NCBI GenBank assembly: GCA_003427395.1
Contig: BFEA01000283.1
Location: forward strand, 286,107-308,537
Direction: 5' to 3'
Source: Chara braunii
Taxonomy: Eukaryota > Streptophyta > Charophyceae > Charales > Characeae
Length of the DNA: 22,431 nucleotides
The notes under the pieces were generated by a model that searched no databases, had not been told where the DNA came from, and was given only the letters and a program-made list of their open reading frames with translations. Below, piece after piece: positions 1-8,578 of the stretch. Positions within the stretch are counted from its first letter, which is position 1. Every line of letters begins with the position of its first letter. The position numbers were made by a program, and so were the translations under genes.

Positions 1-7
1 GCATTAC

Positions 8-98
8 TGATTGATTGATTGATTGATTGAGATTCTTCGGTTGTCAAATTGATTAATTAATTGATTGATTGATTGGGCAATTGATTGATTTATTGATT
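8..98. repeat. GATT/TTGA tetranucleotide microsatellite
   Basis: Repeated GATT units run through this stretch with small interruptions (8-31 and again about 58-98). It is the first of about eight similar arrays between 1 and 1850. No coding signal is seen. Confidence 0.9.
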
Positions 99-103
99 TT
101 CTT

Positions 104-180
104 TCTTTTTGTAATCTCGATCCCCTATCCCAAGGCCAATCCGTTGCGTGGTGGCCACGTTGCAAACCCCCTTGTTTTTT
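104..180 (+). repeat. Partial, diverged copy of the C-rich unit
   Basis: The stretch around GTGGTGGCCACGTTGCAAAC resembles the start of the two longer units at 275 and 641, which carry GGTGGCCATGTAGCAAAC and GGTGGCCACGTGGCAAC. Only the 5' part is recognisable, and it ends in a T run. Confidence 0.5.
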
Positions 181-206
181 TTTTTAAGTATTTTTTTACA
201 GAGAGA

Positions 207-274
207 GAGAGAAAGAGAAAAAGAGGGAAAGAGAGAAAGAGAAAAAGAGGGAAAGAGAGAAAGAGAAAAAGAGA
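207..274 (+). repeat. 24-bp purine minisatellite
   Basis: A 24-base purine-only unit (GAGAGAAAGAGAAAAAGAGG followed by GAAA) is repeated almost perfectly at 207-230 and 231-254, with a partial third copy to 274. Overlapping charged open frames are repeat translation only. Confidence 0.85.
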
Positions 275-460
275 GATCCTGATCCTTGGTGGGGTGGCCA
301 TGTAGCAAACCACCACGTGATCCCGGCCCCGATTCGGACGCCAACCCCGAATGTGATCCCCGCGATCCCGACCCCGATATTCATCCCGATGTTCACGATG
401 TGAGATCTTAGTCCTGATCCTCTCTCTCTCTCGGATTGCCTGTCCTCCGTTGCCCAATCA
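275..460 (+). repeat. C-rich dispersed unit, copy A
   Basis: Copy A aligns with copy B (641-820) along its length. Shared landmarks in order are GATCCTTGG, GGTGGCCA, GTGATCCC, CCCCGATATTCATCCCGA, GATGTG and a CCCAATCAAT/GCTCAATCAAT junction into the tetranucleotide array. The copies start 366 bases apart. No protein is evident; the many GATCCC/GACCCC words look like an old internal tandem repeat. Confidence 0.7.
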
Positions 461-600
461 ATTAATTCATCAATCGATCGATCGATCGATCAATCAATCA
501 TTCGATCATTCGATGAATCGAATTGGCATTGATTGATTGATTGACTGATTGATTTGTTACTTGGCTGGTTGGTTGGTTGATCGATTGATCAATCAATCAA
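447..600. repeat. Tetranucleotide array with polarity switch
   Basis: The left half is ATCA/ATCG repeats, with a palindromic ATCG core at about 472-492. After a short junction near 505-520 the array continues as TGATT/TTGA, the reverse complement. The halves can pair, so this is a cruciform-prone inverted array. It includes GGTT steps near 570. Confidence 0.75.
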
Positions 601-640
601 TCACCTACCTATCCCCCGTCTTAATCCCGACCTCAATCGG

Positions 641-820
641 GACCCCGATCCTTGGCACGGTGGCCACGTGGCAACCCCCCCCACGATCCCGACCCGATTC
701 CAACATCGACCCCGACCGTGATCCCTATGTTCCGGACCCCGATATTCATCCCGACATTCCCGATGTGTGATCCTAGCCCCAATCCCCTCTGTCTCTGGAA
801 GTGTCTGTCTTCCATGCTCA
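641..820 (+). repeat. C-rich dispersed unit, copy B
   Basis: Second long copy of the unit described for 275-460, diverged by substitutions and short indels. It is again followed directly by ATCA-type repeats, so the unit and its microsatellite tail probably duplicated together. Confidence 0.7.
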
Positions 821-931
821 ATCAATCAATCCATTAATCCATCAATCCATCAATTGATCGATCGATCGATCAATCGATGAATCGATCAATCGATCAATCA
901 ATAATGAATGAATCGATTTATCGAGAATCCT
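821..931. repeat. ATCA/ATCG tetranucleotide array
   Basis: ATCA and ATCG repeats with small variants. The polarity is opposite to the GATT array that begins at about 1001, on the other side of a hairpin. Confidence 0.85.
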
Positions 932-995
932 ATCAAATCGATTGATTCGATAGGATCTTGACACATCAAGATCCTATGGAATCAATCGATTCGAT
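932..995. repeat. Near-perfect hairpin, 29-bp arms, 6-nt loop
   Basis: Bases 932-960 and 967-995 are reverse complements with 27 of 29 matches, around the 6-base spacer ACACAT. The arms contain AATCGATTGATT and ATAGGATCTTG. The second block is not tetranucleotide repeat, so the symmetry is not only a microsatellite effect. The hairpin sits where the flanking tetramer arrays change polarity. Confidence 0.9.
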
Positions 996-997
996 GT

Positions 998-1000
<3 letters not shown>

Positions 1001-1029
<29 letters not shown>

Positions 1030-1039
1030 AATTGGTTGG

Positions 1040-1090
<51 letters not shown>
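1001..1090. repeat. GATT tetranucleotide microsatellite
   Basis: About 20 nearly uninterrupted GATT units with one variant block (TTAATTGGTTGG) near 1028-1042. Confidence 0.95.
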
Positions 1091-1194
1091 CTATGATCTT
1101 AGCGTGGGTCCTGATATGCCCGTCAGATACGCGTACGAGAGATAATTTGACCCCTCATGAGTCGATGGAAGTCCAAACAAGTTCGCACAATCAT

Positions 1195-1318
1195 GTTTTC
1201 TTTTACTGCATAGCGAATCTGACAACACACACATGCACACACAAATGCACCCACACACACATACTGATCTTTTTTAAGTGCATACCGAACATGACAACAA
1301 ATTCACACAGACACTCAC
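1195..1318. repeat. Two imperfect CA-rich copies, 72-base period
   Basis: The words TGCATA, CGAA, TGACAACA and CACACA recur in order at 1207-1241 and 1279-1313. The rest of 1091-1333 shows nothing recognisable. Confidence 0.5.
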
Positions 1319-1333
1319 CGATTGATTGATTGG

Positions 1334-1343
1334 TAGAGAAGGA

Positions 1344-1422
<79 letters not shown>
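1334..1422. repeat. GA dinucleotide microsatellite
   Basis: An uninterrupted GA/AG run from about 1347 to 1422 after a short GA-rich lead-in. Open frames across it are repeat translation. Confidence 0.98.
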
Positions 1423-1423
<1 letters not shown>

Positions 1424-1560
1424 CTCCTGATCCCAATATTCCTCGATGTGAATTTCCCCCCATCACGACCCTCCCCGGCCTTTTGTAATCAAAAGGTCAT
1501 TGCCCCCACCCCACTCCGGATGCTTTCCAACCGCAACCCTGATCCAAAGGGTTGATCAAT
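1423..1560 (+). repeat. Possible degraded C-rich unit
   Basis: GATCCCAATATTCCTCGATGTG resembles part of the units at 275 and 641 (GACCCCGATATTCATCCCGA). The stretch also holds a short palindrome, CCTTTTG-TAAT-CAAAAGG, at 1479-1496. No gene is seen. Confidence 0.35.
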
Positions 1561-1850
1561 GACTCAATTAATCAATCAATCAATTAAGAAAACTTGATAG
1601 ATTGACTGATGAGTTGATTGATTGATTGACTGATTGATTGATTGATTAGTCGATTGAGGGTGACACAGGGAGAGCGACCAATTCCTCTAGTCGGATCCTT
1701 TGCCGCACACATAATCAATCAATCTATGGAGCAATCAATCAATCACATGTGATTGTTGAATCGTCAGATAGATTGATTGATTGATTGATTGATTGACCGA
1801 TTGATTTTTCATTAAAAAACATAAAATTGATTGATTGATTTTTCATTATA
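1561..1850. repeat. Interrupted GATT/AATC arrays
   Basis: AATC-type repeats (1565-1590), GATT-type (1613-1650), AATC-type (1713-1745) and GATT-type (1770-1848), separated by short unique stretches. TTGATTGATTTTTCATTA is duplicated near 1796-1813 and 1827-1846. Confidence 0.85.
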
Positions 1851-1855
1851 AAACT

Positions 1856-2035
1856 CCACGTTGCATAGAGTACACATACGGGGGCTTTCCGTACGAAGCA
1901 TACAGGTAATTTTTGTACGCCGTGTACGAGATCTGTACGGGAACTTGTACGGGAACCTGTACTTCTTGTACGCGCCCGTACGAAAAAGCAAAAAAAAAAA
2001 AAAAAAAAACAATCATAAAAAAATCCGAATACGAA
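1856..2035 (+). mobile_element. GTACGG-rich element fragment with A tract
   Basis: Eight or so GTACG/CGTAC words lead into an A tract (about 1989-2009) and then AATCATAAAAAAATCCGAA. This is the order seen in the first half of the hAT-type elements in this window: a CG-rich subterminal repeat block, an A tract, then an AAAAATCTGAA-like word. No second end, TIR or target duplication was found, so this is a truncated or very diverged relative at best. Confidence 0.4.
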
Positions 2036-2228
2036 GGATCAACTAGCCCGATGAACCCACTTTCCAAGAAACCCCCAATTTGAGTGTTGCTACAATCATT
2101 TGGGTATAGCCTAAATGTGAACCAGTCCCTATGTCAACTCTCTCGCTCTCTATCTCCAATAAGATCGGACGTCGATGATAAGCGGAGACACTACTCCTCC
2201 GATCCGTGAGCCGATCTTGCCGAATCGC

Positions 2229-2244
2229 GGTCTCTCTCTCTCTT

Positions 2245-2311
<67 letters not shown>

Positions 2312-2322
2312 TCTCTCTTCCC
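2229..2322. repeat. CT dinucleotide microsatellite
   Basis: A long CT run with a few TT interruptions near its start. The flanks 2040-2228 show no recognisable gene. Confidence 0.97.
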
Positions 2323-2995
2323 CAAAACGCAGATATGGTTGTTGGACGAAGCTCTCTAATGCGGGTGTGTGTCTCTCTCTCTTGAACAGCCTCCATTTTT
2401 CTCTTTCCTAGCAGCCCGTTTCTTTTCTATGGGTCTTGCCATGTAAAGTGTTTGCCAACTCTCTTCCTCCACTTTTGAGGGAGAAAGGCTACGCGCCTTG
2501 TCTCTTTCCCTTTTCACCCTTTCTTCCTCCTCCTTTGGATCCTCTTTCACTCTCTCAACGTACCTCTCTGCCTCGATATCCTTTTCCCCCTCCTTCTGCT
2601 CTAGAAGTCGTTGTCTCTCCTCTATCTCCCTCTCTAGCATCAACTCCCATGTGTACCTACCGCACACTATTTGAGCGTAGAGTCAAAGCTCAAAACTAAA
2701 TCCCGCGCTCGAAAGCGCTTGAGCGACCATTGAGAGGGCGCGAGAATATTTTTTTCCCCAGAAAAGAATGAGCAAAACAAAAATAAAAAACGTGGATCTT
2801 TTTTAGATCTACAACCCTATGTTTTGTTTGTTTTTTTTTTAACCTTTTCTATGTTCTTAAAAAATCTAAAACGTAAAAGAAAGAAAATAACAGAAAACAA
2901 ATAGTATGAAATTGATGGGTATTTCGTTTTTTTCACAGAGCTTTTTTTGCAGGCAAAAAATTAGCAAAGTAAATAATAAAAAATATAGTCTTATT
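2323..2995. other. No gene recognised; CT-rich, then AT-rich
   Basis: 2323-2640 is CT-rich. Its reverse strand holds a frame with a K/E/R-dominated product, as expected from purine-rich DNA, so it is not called as a gene. 2666-2750 is rich in GAGCG/CGCTC words (GCGCTCGAAAGCGC), similar to 4215-4325. 2750-2987 is AT-rich with A and T runs. The last eight bases form the left target duplication of the next element. Confidence 0.5.
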
Positions 2996-3290
2996 CAGGG
3001 TAACCGGCGTTCGGGACGGGCCGAACGCCCGAATCCGAACGCCCGAACGTATGGGACCCCTTGGGGATGCGTTCGGTCGTTCGGGCCGAACGCAAACCTA
3101 AAAAAAAAAAAAAAAACCCAAAAAGTCATCAGAAAAATCTGAAAAAAAGATATGTTATGGAGAAAAATAAATTAAACAAGATTTGCCTAAGCATTATGTA
3201 CGAATTCCTTACCAAATGTGAAATAAAAATAAAATACGGAAAACCAATGCTAATAATAAAAATAAAAAGAGAATTAAATTTAGTGAGTGC

Positions 3291-3384
3291 GCGAGAATGT
3301 TTTCGACACCGCCATCTTTGGCGATTTTATATTTTTTTTTGGCATAGCTAAATGCCCTGAAAATTTACAGATATGTACTTTACA
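3291..3384 (+). repeat. Internal direct repeat, copy 1
   Basis: GCGAGAAT, TTGACACCGCCAT or a close variant, TTTGGCGATTTT, TAGCTAAATG, ATTTACAGA and CATGTA-like words recur 192 bases later at 3483-3576. It lies inside the hAT-type element. Confidence 0.75.
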
Positions 3385-3482
3385 TAATAAAAAACCCATT
3401 AAGAAAGTTTCAAAAAATAATAGAATTGTTTAGATCTCGAACTAAAGTGAAAACAAAAAGTAAAAAGTGAAAAAATACATGG

Positions 3483-3576
3483 GCGAGAACTTTTTGACAC
3501 CGCCATGTTTGGCGATTTTTTATTCCTATTTAGCTTAGCCAAATGACTTAAAAATTCAGAGGCATGTAACTTATGT
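3483..3576 (+). repeat. Internal direct repeat, copy 2
   Basis: Second copy of the repeat at 3291-3384, with TTTTTGACACCGCCATGTTT and TTTGGCGATTTTTTAT. It has diverged by scattered substitutions and is followed by an A tract (about 3592-3607). Confidence 0.75.
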
Positions 3577-3692
3577 CATAGGGAACTCACCAAAAAAAAA
3601 AAAAAAAGACATTAATTATTTTTAGGCCCCGAAATAATTTTTGGCGGGGGCCGAACGCCGTCGGGTTCGGACCCCGTACGGGACCCCGAACG

Positions 3693-3736
3693 CCCGTACG
3701 TACGGAGGTCTGCCCGGGGACCTCCATACGTACGGG
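3693..3736. repeat. Subterminal hairpin of the hAT-type element
   Basis: The 18-base arms 3693-3710 and 3719-3736 are reverse complements with one mismatch (CCCGTACGTACGGAGGTC against its complement), around an 8-base loop TGCCCGGG. The hairpin stops 12 bases from the element's 3' end. Confidence 0.9.
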
Positions 3737-3933
3737 CTGGTGACCCTGGTCTTATAAATATTTTGGAGATCTACGAGGTTACGACCCCATTTTTCTTTAT
3801 TTTTTTTTTTTCTAAGTTCGTATATATATATAAAATAAAACAACATAAAAACGAGAAAAAAAGACACATGCACCCCGTCCAGGCGAGGCCTGCCCACACA
3901 GAAACACATGAACACACACACTTACCCGTGCGA

Positions 3934-3934
<1 letters not shown>

Positions 3935-3966
<32 letters not shown>

Positions 3967-4014
3967 TACAGAGAGAGAGAGAGACAAAGAGAGATAGAGA
4001 GATAGAGAGAGAAA

Positions 4015-4097
<83 letters not shown>
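3935..4097. repeat. Compound CA-GA microsatellite
   Basis: CA repeats (3935-3961), a short CATACATA bridge, interrupted GA with GATA variants (3971-4016), then a pure GA run to 4097. The arrangement resembles the GT-GA compounds at 21841 and 22190. Confidence 0.97.
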
Positions 4098-4099
<2 letters not shown>

Positions 4100-4494
4100 A
4101 CCACCTTCCCCACGCAGCCCCTTGCCCCCCCCAAAAAAATCACCCCCAACCACCCGATTTTTTTTTTTTGCGCAACCACCCCCATGACATCCCCTGCCTT
4201 CGTGCAACCCCATGGCGAGCGTACACTCTTTTTTTGACGAGCGCACGCGCCTCAAAACGCTTTGAGCGTGTTTGAGCACGGTAGGAGGGTCTTTAAGCAC
4301 GCACGCTCGCACTCACGAGCGCTCAAACAGTTTTATAGTGCCATGTATGTCTGCTGCCTGTGCACTATGTACCAGCGATAACATCCCTCTTGCTGAAAAG
4401 GCTGCAATCGGGCCAGCATACACCGAAGGGATCCATTTATCCTCGCTGGCCAGGCATCCTGTTGCTCCTTGAGGTACTGTCGTTGCCCCATGCA

Positions 4495-4498
<4 letters not shown>
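4098..4498. other. No gene recognised
   Basis: C-rich at first (CCCCCCCC and CACCCCC words), then a stretch dense in GAGCG/CGCTC (4215-4325) such as GAGCGCACGCGC, TTGAGCGTGTTTGAGCACG and CGAGCGCTCAAAC. These partly palindromic words resemble 2666-2750 and may be remnants of one element. 4340-4498 looks like unique sequence without a convincing frame. Confidence 0.4.

Positions 4499-4533
<35 letters not shown>
4499..4533. repeat. GA dinucleotide microsatellite
   Basis: About 17 GA units. Confidence 0.97.
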
Positions 4534-4537
<4 letters not shown>

Positions 4538-4933
4538 GGCTATGGAACACTCCAGCAGCGGGTGCACTGGTCAGACGTGCTAAACTTGACCTTCACGATC
4601 TCGTCGCACTCCTATGTTTGATCGTTGACTTTGTGATGACTTTATAGGTTGGACTCATATTGACCTAGGTCAGGCAGAGGCCCATAAAAACCCCGGCCCG
4701 GATTGTTAACCTAGACCTGGCCCATGCTTGACAATGCAACTGTGAAAGGACCTTTTTTTTTTTTTTTTTTTTTTAAACAGCCAGGTTCAGTGCCAGGCGC
4801 ATTCTAAGGTTCAGACGAACAAACGGACACGTGTGGCCCTGGTGTGGGCCTGTACCCCTTTGGCAGGCAAACGGGCAGGCAAATATACGGACAAACAGAC
4901 AGACGGACAAATAGATAAATTATTTGTTTGTAA
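4534..4933. other. No gene recognised; T tract and CAGAC words
   Basis: This stretch contains AGGTC/GGCCC words (4665-4735), a T tract of about 24 bases near 4751-4774, and GGACAAACAGACAGACGG-type sequence from 4800 to 4925. The last eight bases, GTTTGTAA (4926-4933), are the left target duplication of the reverse-strand MITE. Confidence 0.5.
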
Positions 4934-5285
4934 ATGCGTAGCACGGCGAACGTGTTCGCGGCCCTTCATGTTCGCGCGAACATGTTTGCGCGTTCGCGCG
5001 AACAGCTTGCGAACATGTTCGGGCGAACAATTGTTTTTTCATATAAAAAAAAAAAAATATTTTTGTTTTTGGGTTTTGATTTTTAACTCATGATTGGCTA
5101 CGAATTTGAACATGACTCTCAGGCAAACGTTGCTTGTATTGTTATTTTACATAACATATATTTTTTTTTCAGATTTTTCTGAGAACTGTTTTTTTTTTTT
5201 TTTTAAACATTTGTTATGTTCGCGTTCGGAGGCTTTTGGGCGCTTGTTCGCGTTCGCCTCCGAACGCGAACACGGTGCTACGTAG
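4934..5285 (-). mobile_element. hAT-type MITE copy, reverse orientation, 352 bp
   Basis: Read on the reverse strand this matches the copies at 9131, 11767 and 12765: a CCGAACGCGAAC-rich block, an A tract, TCTGAAA, ATATATGTTATGTAAAATAA, CAATACAAGCAAC, GAGTTAAAAATCAAA, then a second block of GAAC/GTTC words. Its ends are ATGCGTAGCAC and, as complement, CTACGTAGCAC, against CTGTGTAGCAC in the best copy. The flanks GTTTGTAA (4926-4933) and GTTTGTAT (5286-5293) form an 8-base target duplication with one mismatch. It carries no coding capacity and is the most diverged of the complete copies. Confidence 0.85.
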
Positions 5286-5322
5286 GTTTGTATGTTTGTC
5301 TCTCTGTCCGTCTGTTTGTTTG

Positions 5323-5480
5323 TGATGTTGACCTGACCCTATATTGACGCTATACTGACCTTTTCTTGGCACTATAGTGAGATTGACCTGGTGCCATACA
5401 TCATTATAGCGCCGGGTCAACGTCACTATAGCGCCAAGAAAACGTCAGTGTAGCGTCTGTATAGGGTTAGGTTAACATCA
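5323..5480 (+). repeat. Long inverted repeat, 76-bp arms, 6-nt loop
   Basis: Arms 5323-5398 and 5405-5480 are reverse complements at 64 of 76 positions with no indel, around CATCAT. Six of the twelve differences become G-U pairs if the + strand is transcribed, so about 70 of 76 positions could pair in that RNA. The arms carry repeated TTGACCTG, CTATAGTG and TTTTCTTGGC words. It resembles a young inverted-duplication hairpin of the kind that can feed small-RNA pathways. Transcription is not shown. Confidence 0.85.
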
Positions 5481-5734
5481 ATTTTTTCTGTTTATCATCC
5501 TGATGTTGACCTGTTCCTGTACTGGAGTTGTAATGATGTTTTTTTTTTTCTTTCTTTTCCTCGGCTCCAAGTACAAGCTTGCTTCCAGTGGCAGACGTTG
5601 ACGTGGCCATGATCTCGGCCTGTACCACCGTTGACCTGGGTATGGGACCGGACCTATAATGGCATTTAGTTAAGTCGCTGCCCGAGCTTGTGTCAAGGTT
5701 GACTGGGCCTGTGCCATGTTGACCTGGACCTTGG
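5481..5734. other. No gene; recurrent TTGACCTG words
   Basis: The word TTGACCTG, or TTGACTGG, recurs at about 5508, 5632, 5697 and 5720 with GTTCCTGT/GGACC neighbours, echoing the arms of the preceding hairpin. This may be a decayed array of that sequence. A T tract lies near 5539-5550. Confidence 0.4.
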
Positions 5735-6290
5735 GAGGGAGGTAGACAGACAGGTAGGCAGACAGACAGGCAGACACGACGGATAAGCAGGCAGGCACAC
5801 AGACAGGCAGATAGTCGGGCACTGACGCTGACAGGCAGATGGACAGACAAACAGAGACGAATAAACAGACAAACTATTTGTTTGTCAGTCAGTAAGTCAG
5901 TCTGTTCGACTGTCTTCCTGTCTGCCTGACTGTGTGACTGCCTGCCTGTCTGTTTGCCTCGCATTCGTGGGCGTGAATGTAGTCCAGGTCTACGGGTTGT
6001 AGTGGACCCTAGATCTGTAATGATGACAGACTGACAAGCAGGCACGCAAAGAGGCGCACACATGTCGGACAGGCTGACAGGCAGGCACACATGACAGACA
6101 GGCTAGCAAGCACACATGAGACGACCAGACAGACATGCAGGTAGGCAGGCAGGCAGACAGGCACACAGGCAGACTCAGACACATAGACAGGTAGAGTCGG
6201 GAAGACAAGTAGACAGGCACACTCAGGAAGACAGGCAGACAGGCTGGCTCAGGAAGACAGGCACTAAGGCACACAGACAGGCATACATAC
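5735..6290. repeat. Degenerate CAGACAGG minisatellite
   Basis: Words of the CAGACAGG/GGCAGACAG type fill 5735-5870. The polarity then flips to CTGTCTGCCTG from about 5885 to 5960, centred on a short palindrome GACAAAC-TATTT-GTTTGTC. CAGACAGG polarity returns from 6020 to 6290. Open frames with repeated CLSVCLP or RQAGRQ are repeat translation, not genes. Confidence 0.8.
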
Positions 6291-7100
6291 AAATGTTTGC
6301 CTAGGCTCGGTCATGAGCCTGATCATAGGGCTTGGCAGGCAGGCAAGCAGGCCGAAGTCAGGGAGACAAGGTTCAAGACACAAGGCAGGTCGGAAACAGA
6401 GGCTCGGCGCAGGTTTGGGACACAGCCCGAGGGTCAGGTCGGGGGCAGAGGTTGGGAGCAGGCGAGAGAGACAGATCCAGGGAAGGGTGGGCACACAGGA
6501 CCAGGCACGTAGCATGTAGGGGACAACCTCAGGCTGGGCCTGAATCCTAGGTCCACGCCCAAGGGTAACCAGCTGATTGACCGGGCCCAAGTGCAGGCTG
6601 GGAGCCTTTTTTTTCCCTTTAAAAGGTCAGGCCGTGAATAGGCCCAAACTGGGCCTGCACCCTGGGTGTTCGGTCCAGGCCCAGGCCTAAGTTACTCGCA
6701 GGGTCTGGGTGTAGGACGGTGCTAGGTGCTCTTTTTTTTTTTTTTTTTTTTTTTCCCTAATTCGGAGTCGGCGCGATAAAGCCTTTTTCTTGCCTGGACG
6801 CATACACCCGCTTCTAATTCGAAGTCGAGGCCTCAACGGGTGTTGGACGGAGTCGACGAGACGAAGCCTTTTTTTCTTGCTCTCTCTCTCTCTCCCTCCT
6901 TATCTCCGTCTGTATGCGTGTATGTGTGTGGAAGTCGATGAATCAATCAATTTGATCGATTGATTGGTTAATTTATTCTTTTATGCCTTAAATAGTACCG
7001 TTCGTATATGGCGATGAGTATTACATTCTAATACAGGTTAGACTAACGTGAGATTTTGTTATTGGTTTATTCGTTGTTTTTTTTGTGATGGTCTCTTCAG
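6291..7100. other. No gene recognised; GGCCC/AGG words and T tract
   Basis: 6300-6720 is rich in CAGG and GGCCC words, including GGCCCAAACTGGGCC. A T tract runs from about 6731 to 6754. A near-duplicate occurs around 6761-6796 and 6849-6881: both have GGAGTCG, an AAGCC(T)n word and TTCTTGC. A short CT tract follows. 6935-6970 is a degraded GATT array, and 7021-7100 is AT-rich and ends in a T-rich CAG that could be a splice acceptor. Confidence 0.4.
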
Positions 7101-8499
7101 ACAGACAACTTTCTGGTGAAACCAACGCGGTGGTGGACAGATGTACGAAAAGAGGGGGTCGAGGGATCATCGCGGTATGATTGGGATAAGGCCACATATG
7201 ATGATGCATTCGAGTTATTCGACTATCCCCTCATTAAAGCTCACCTGAAAGATAAGTACATTGAGAAGTGTGAGGAATGGTACGAGTATACCGCGACGAA
7301 CGAGATTCATGAAATAAAACAACATTTGCATGAACCTCAGTCTAAATTGCGGTATGGTGTTGAAGGTAAACTTCCCAGTAATTTTGTGTTAAGGAGGGTA
7401 TGTGGGCGCTACCTCACATACAATGAAAGCCTTCGATGGACTTAGGATGAGCTGCTAAAAATGCTGAAGAAGAAGGAGGAGGAAATGAATGCATTGAGGA
7501 ATGCATTTATGAAAGTTGAGTAGAATGAGCAGTCAGTGGTTGAAAGTTTCATCGAAGCGAAATGTAGTGAAGAGGTAAGAGATTACTCTGTGTCTGGTAT
7601 TGGGGTTATGAAGAAGGAGGCGGATGTTGCTGAAGACATGGACATACATTTTAAGCATTTAATTTAATCGTTCATCAAAAACGATTTATTACACTAAGTT
7701 TCTAAGCTTAGTACTAGAGTTGACTTGGACCTGTTGCAAGAGTTTGACGATTTGCGTCGGCGATAAGAAGAAGCCAATAGTGGGATAAGAAAAATATTGT
7801 TGGTAGGTGTCTTACCATCGATTGATATTTATTTTGCCTTAGACCTGTTTGAGATTTCTTCATATAAAAACGCGTTTGATTACTATGTTAAAGTTATTGC
7901 GAAATGTTGGTTCGGAGGTGACACACATGAATGAACTGTTAGAGGCACAAAATGCGATAAAGTTTTCGGGAAGTGATAGCCAGTTGAGGAGAACAGTGAT
8001 CACGCTCTGACATTTGTACAAGCAAACACGGGAAGAGTTAATGAATTCAATGTTCAGGGATAATTTTCCTGATGGATGTGATGAGGGATTCACAAATGAC
8101 ATGGTGACACGTTACAAATAACAGTTATACACTCTGATAATTTTATTAGCGAATGTCATTGATGGTCATTCGCCAATGCGGTTTATGAAGGAGATGGAGC
8201 ATATGAAAAGGGAATTGAATGCTCTCGTGAGCATAAATATGGAATATGAGATAAAATTGCATGAGGTGGTGCTTGCGTTGATTGAAGCACTGAGGCGTCG
8301 ATGTCCTAAGTGTGGCCTCTTAAACCATTTCAGAAGGGGAGACTATACAAACTTTAATGATTTGACAATTGTTGCACGTAAGCATGACAACACGACAAAC
8401 CTTTATCCTGATGGAGATGCCATTGTTGATCAGGAGGAGCAGTTAGCAATGGAAGAAAGGAAGAGGCAACTTCGTGGACGTGGCGATGTAGATGAGTAG
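7101..8499 (+). pseudogene. Decayed gene for an unrecognised charged protein
   Basis: I do not recognise the family. One frame runs from 7101 to about 7900 with in-frame TAG, TAG, TAA, TAA, TAA. A second runs from about 7852 to 8499 with one TGA and one TAA, so at least one frameshift separates them. The first frame opens directly after a T-rich stretch ending TCTTCAG, a good splice acceptor, giving a product starting TDNFLVKPTRWWTDV. The middle and end are rich in Glu, Lys and Leu (for example LLKMLKKKEEEMNAL and MKEMEHMKRELNAL), which suggests coiled coil. CPKCGLLNHFRR near 8305-8340 is a lone Cys pair. AATAAA at 8579 lies 80 bases past the final stop. It is dead as written. It could be a host gene relic, a transposon-associated gene or Helitron cargo. 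Confidence 0.5.
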
Positions 8500-8578
8500 T
8501 GCAATTTGTCTTTGTCATTGACTATGAAGTGAATCATATTCGAGCAATAGAAATAAGAGTCTCTAGAGTGGGATAAAC

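Larger units (their letters stand above)
2996..3748 (+). mobile_element. Non-autonomous hAT-type element, 753 bp
   Basis: The element begins CAGGGTAACCGGC and ends with the complement of CAGGGTCACCAGC, giving imperfect 13-bp TIRs. It is flanked by GTCTTATT (2988-2995) and GTCTTATA (3749-3756), an 8-base target duplication with one mismatch. An 8-bp duplication and CAGGG termini are characteristic of the hAT superfamily. Inside are a GTTCGG/CCGAAC-rich 5' block, an A tract, a core resembling the short MITEs (ATCTGAAA and beyond), a duplicated segment, and a CCGAAC/CGTACG-rich 3' block. There is no transposase frame, so it could only have moved in trans. Confidence 0.82.

Noticed and set aside
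207-274. CRISPR-like regularly spaced repeat
   Set aside because: The units are contiguous 24-base purine repeats without spacers.
2356-2675. Reverse-strand charged frame sharing VCGRY with the product near 7395-7410
   Set aside because: A five-residue match plus general Lys/Glu richness is easily chance in purine-rich DNA. No further alignment holds.
2666-2750. A further TIR element based on GAGCG/CGCTC words (also 4215-4325)
   Set aside because: The words recur but no paired ends or target duplications were found.
3812-4312. Long reverse-strand open frame rich in Ser-Leu repeats (166 residues)
   Set aside because: It is the translation of CA/GA microsatellites. The same type occurs at 1203-1466, 2043-2411 and 21643-22399, with no codon or domain signal.
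5467-6292. Cys-rich open frames with repeated CLSVCLP
   Set aside because: They follow the CAGACAGG minisatellite on the reverse strand. The apparent Cys pattern is a repeat artefact.
8290-8345. CPKCGLLNHFRR as a zinc knuckle
   Set aside because: Only one Cys pair is present and no later Cys/His complete a CCHC pattern in frame.
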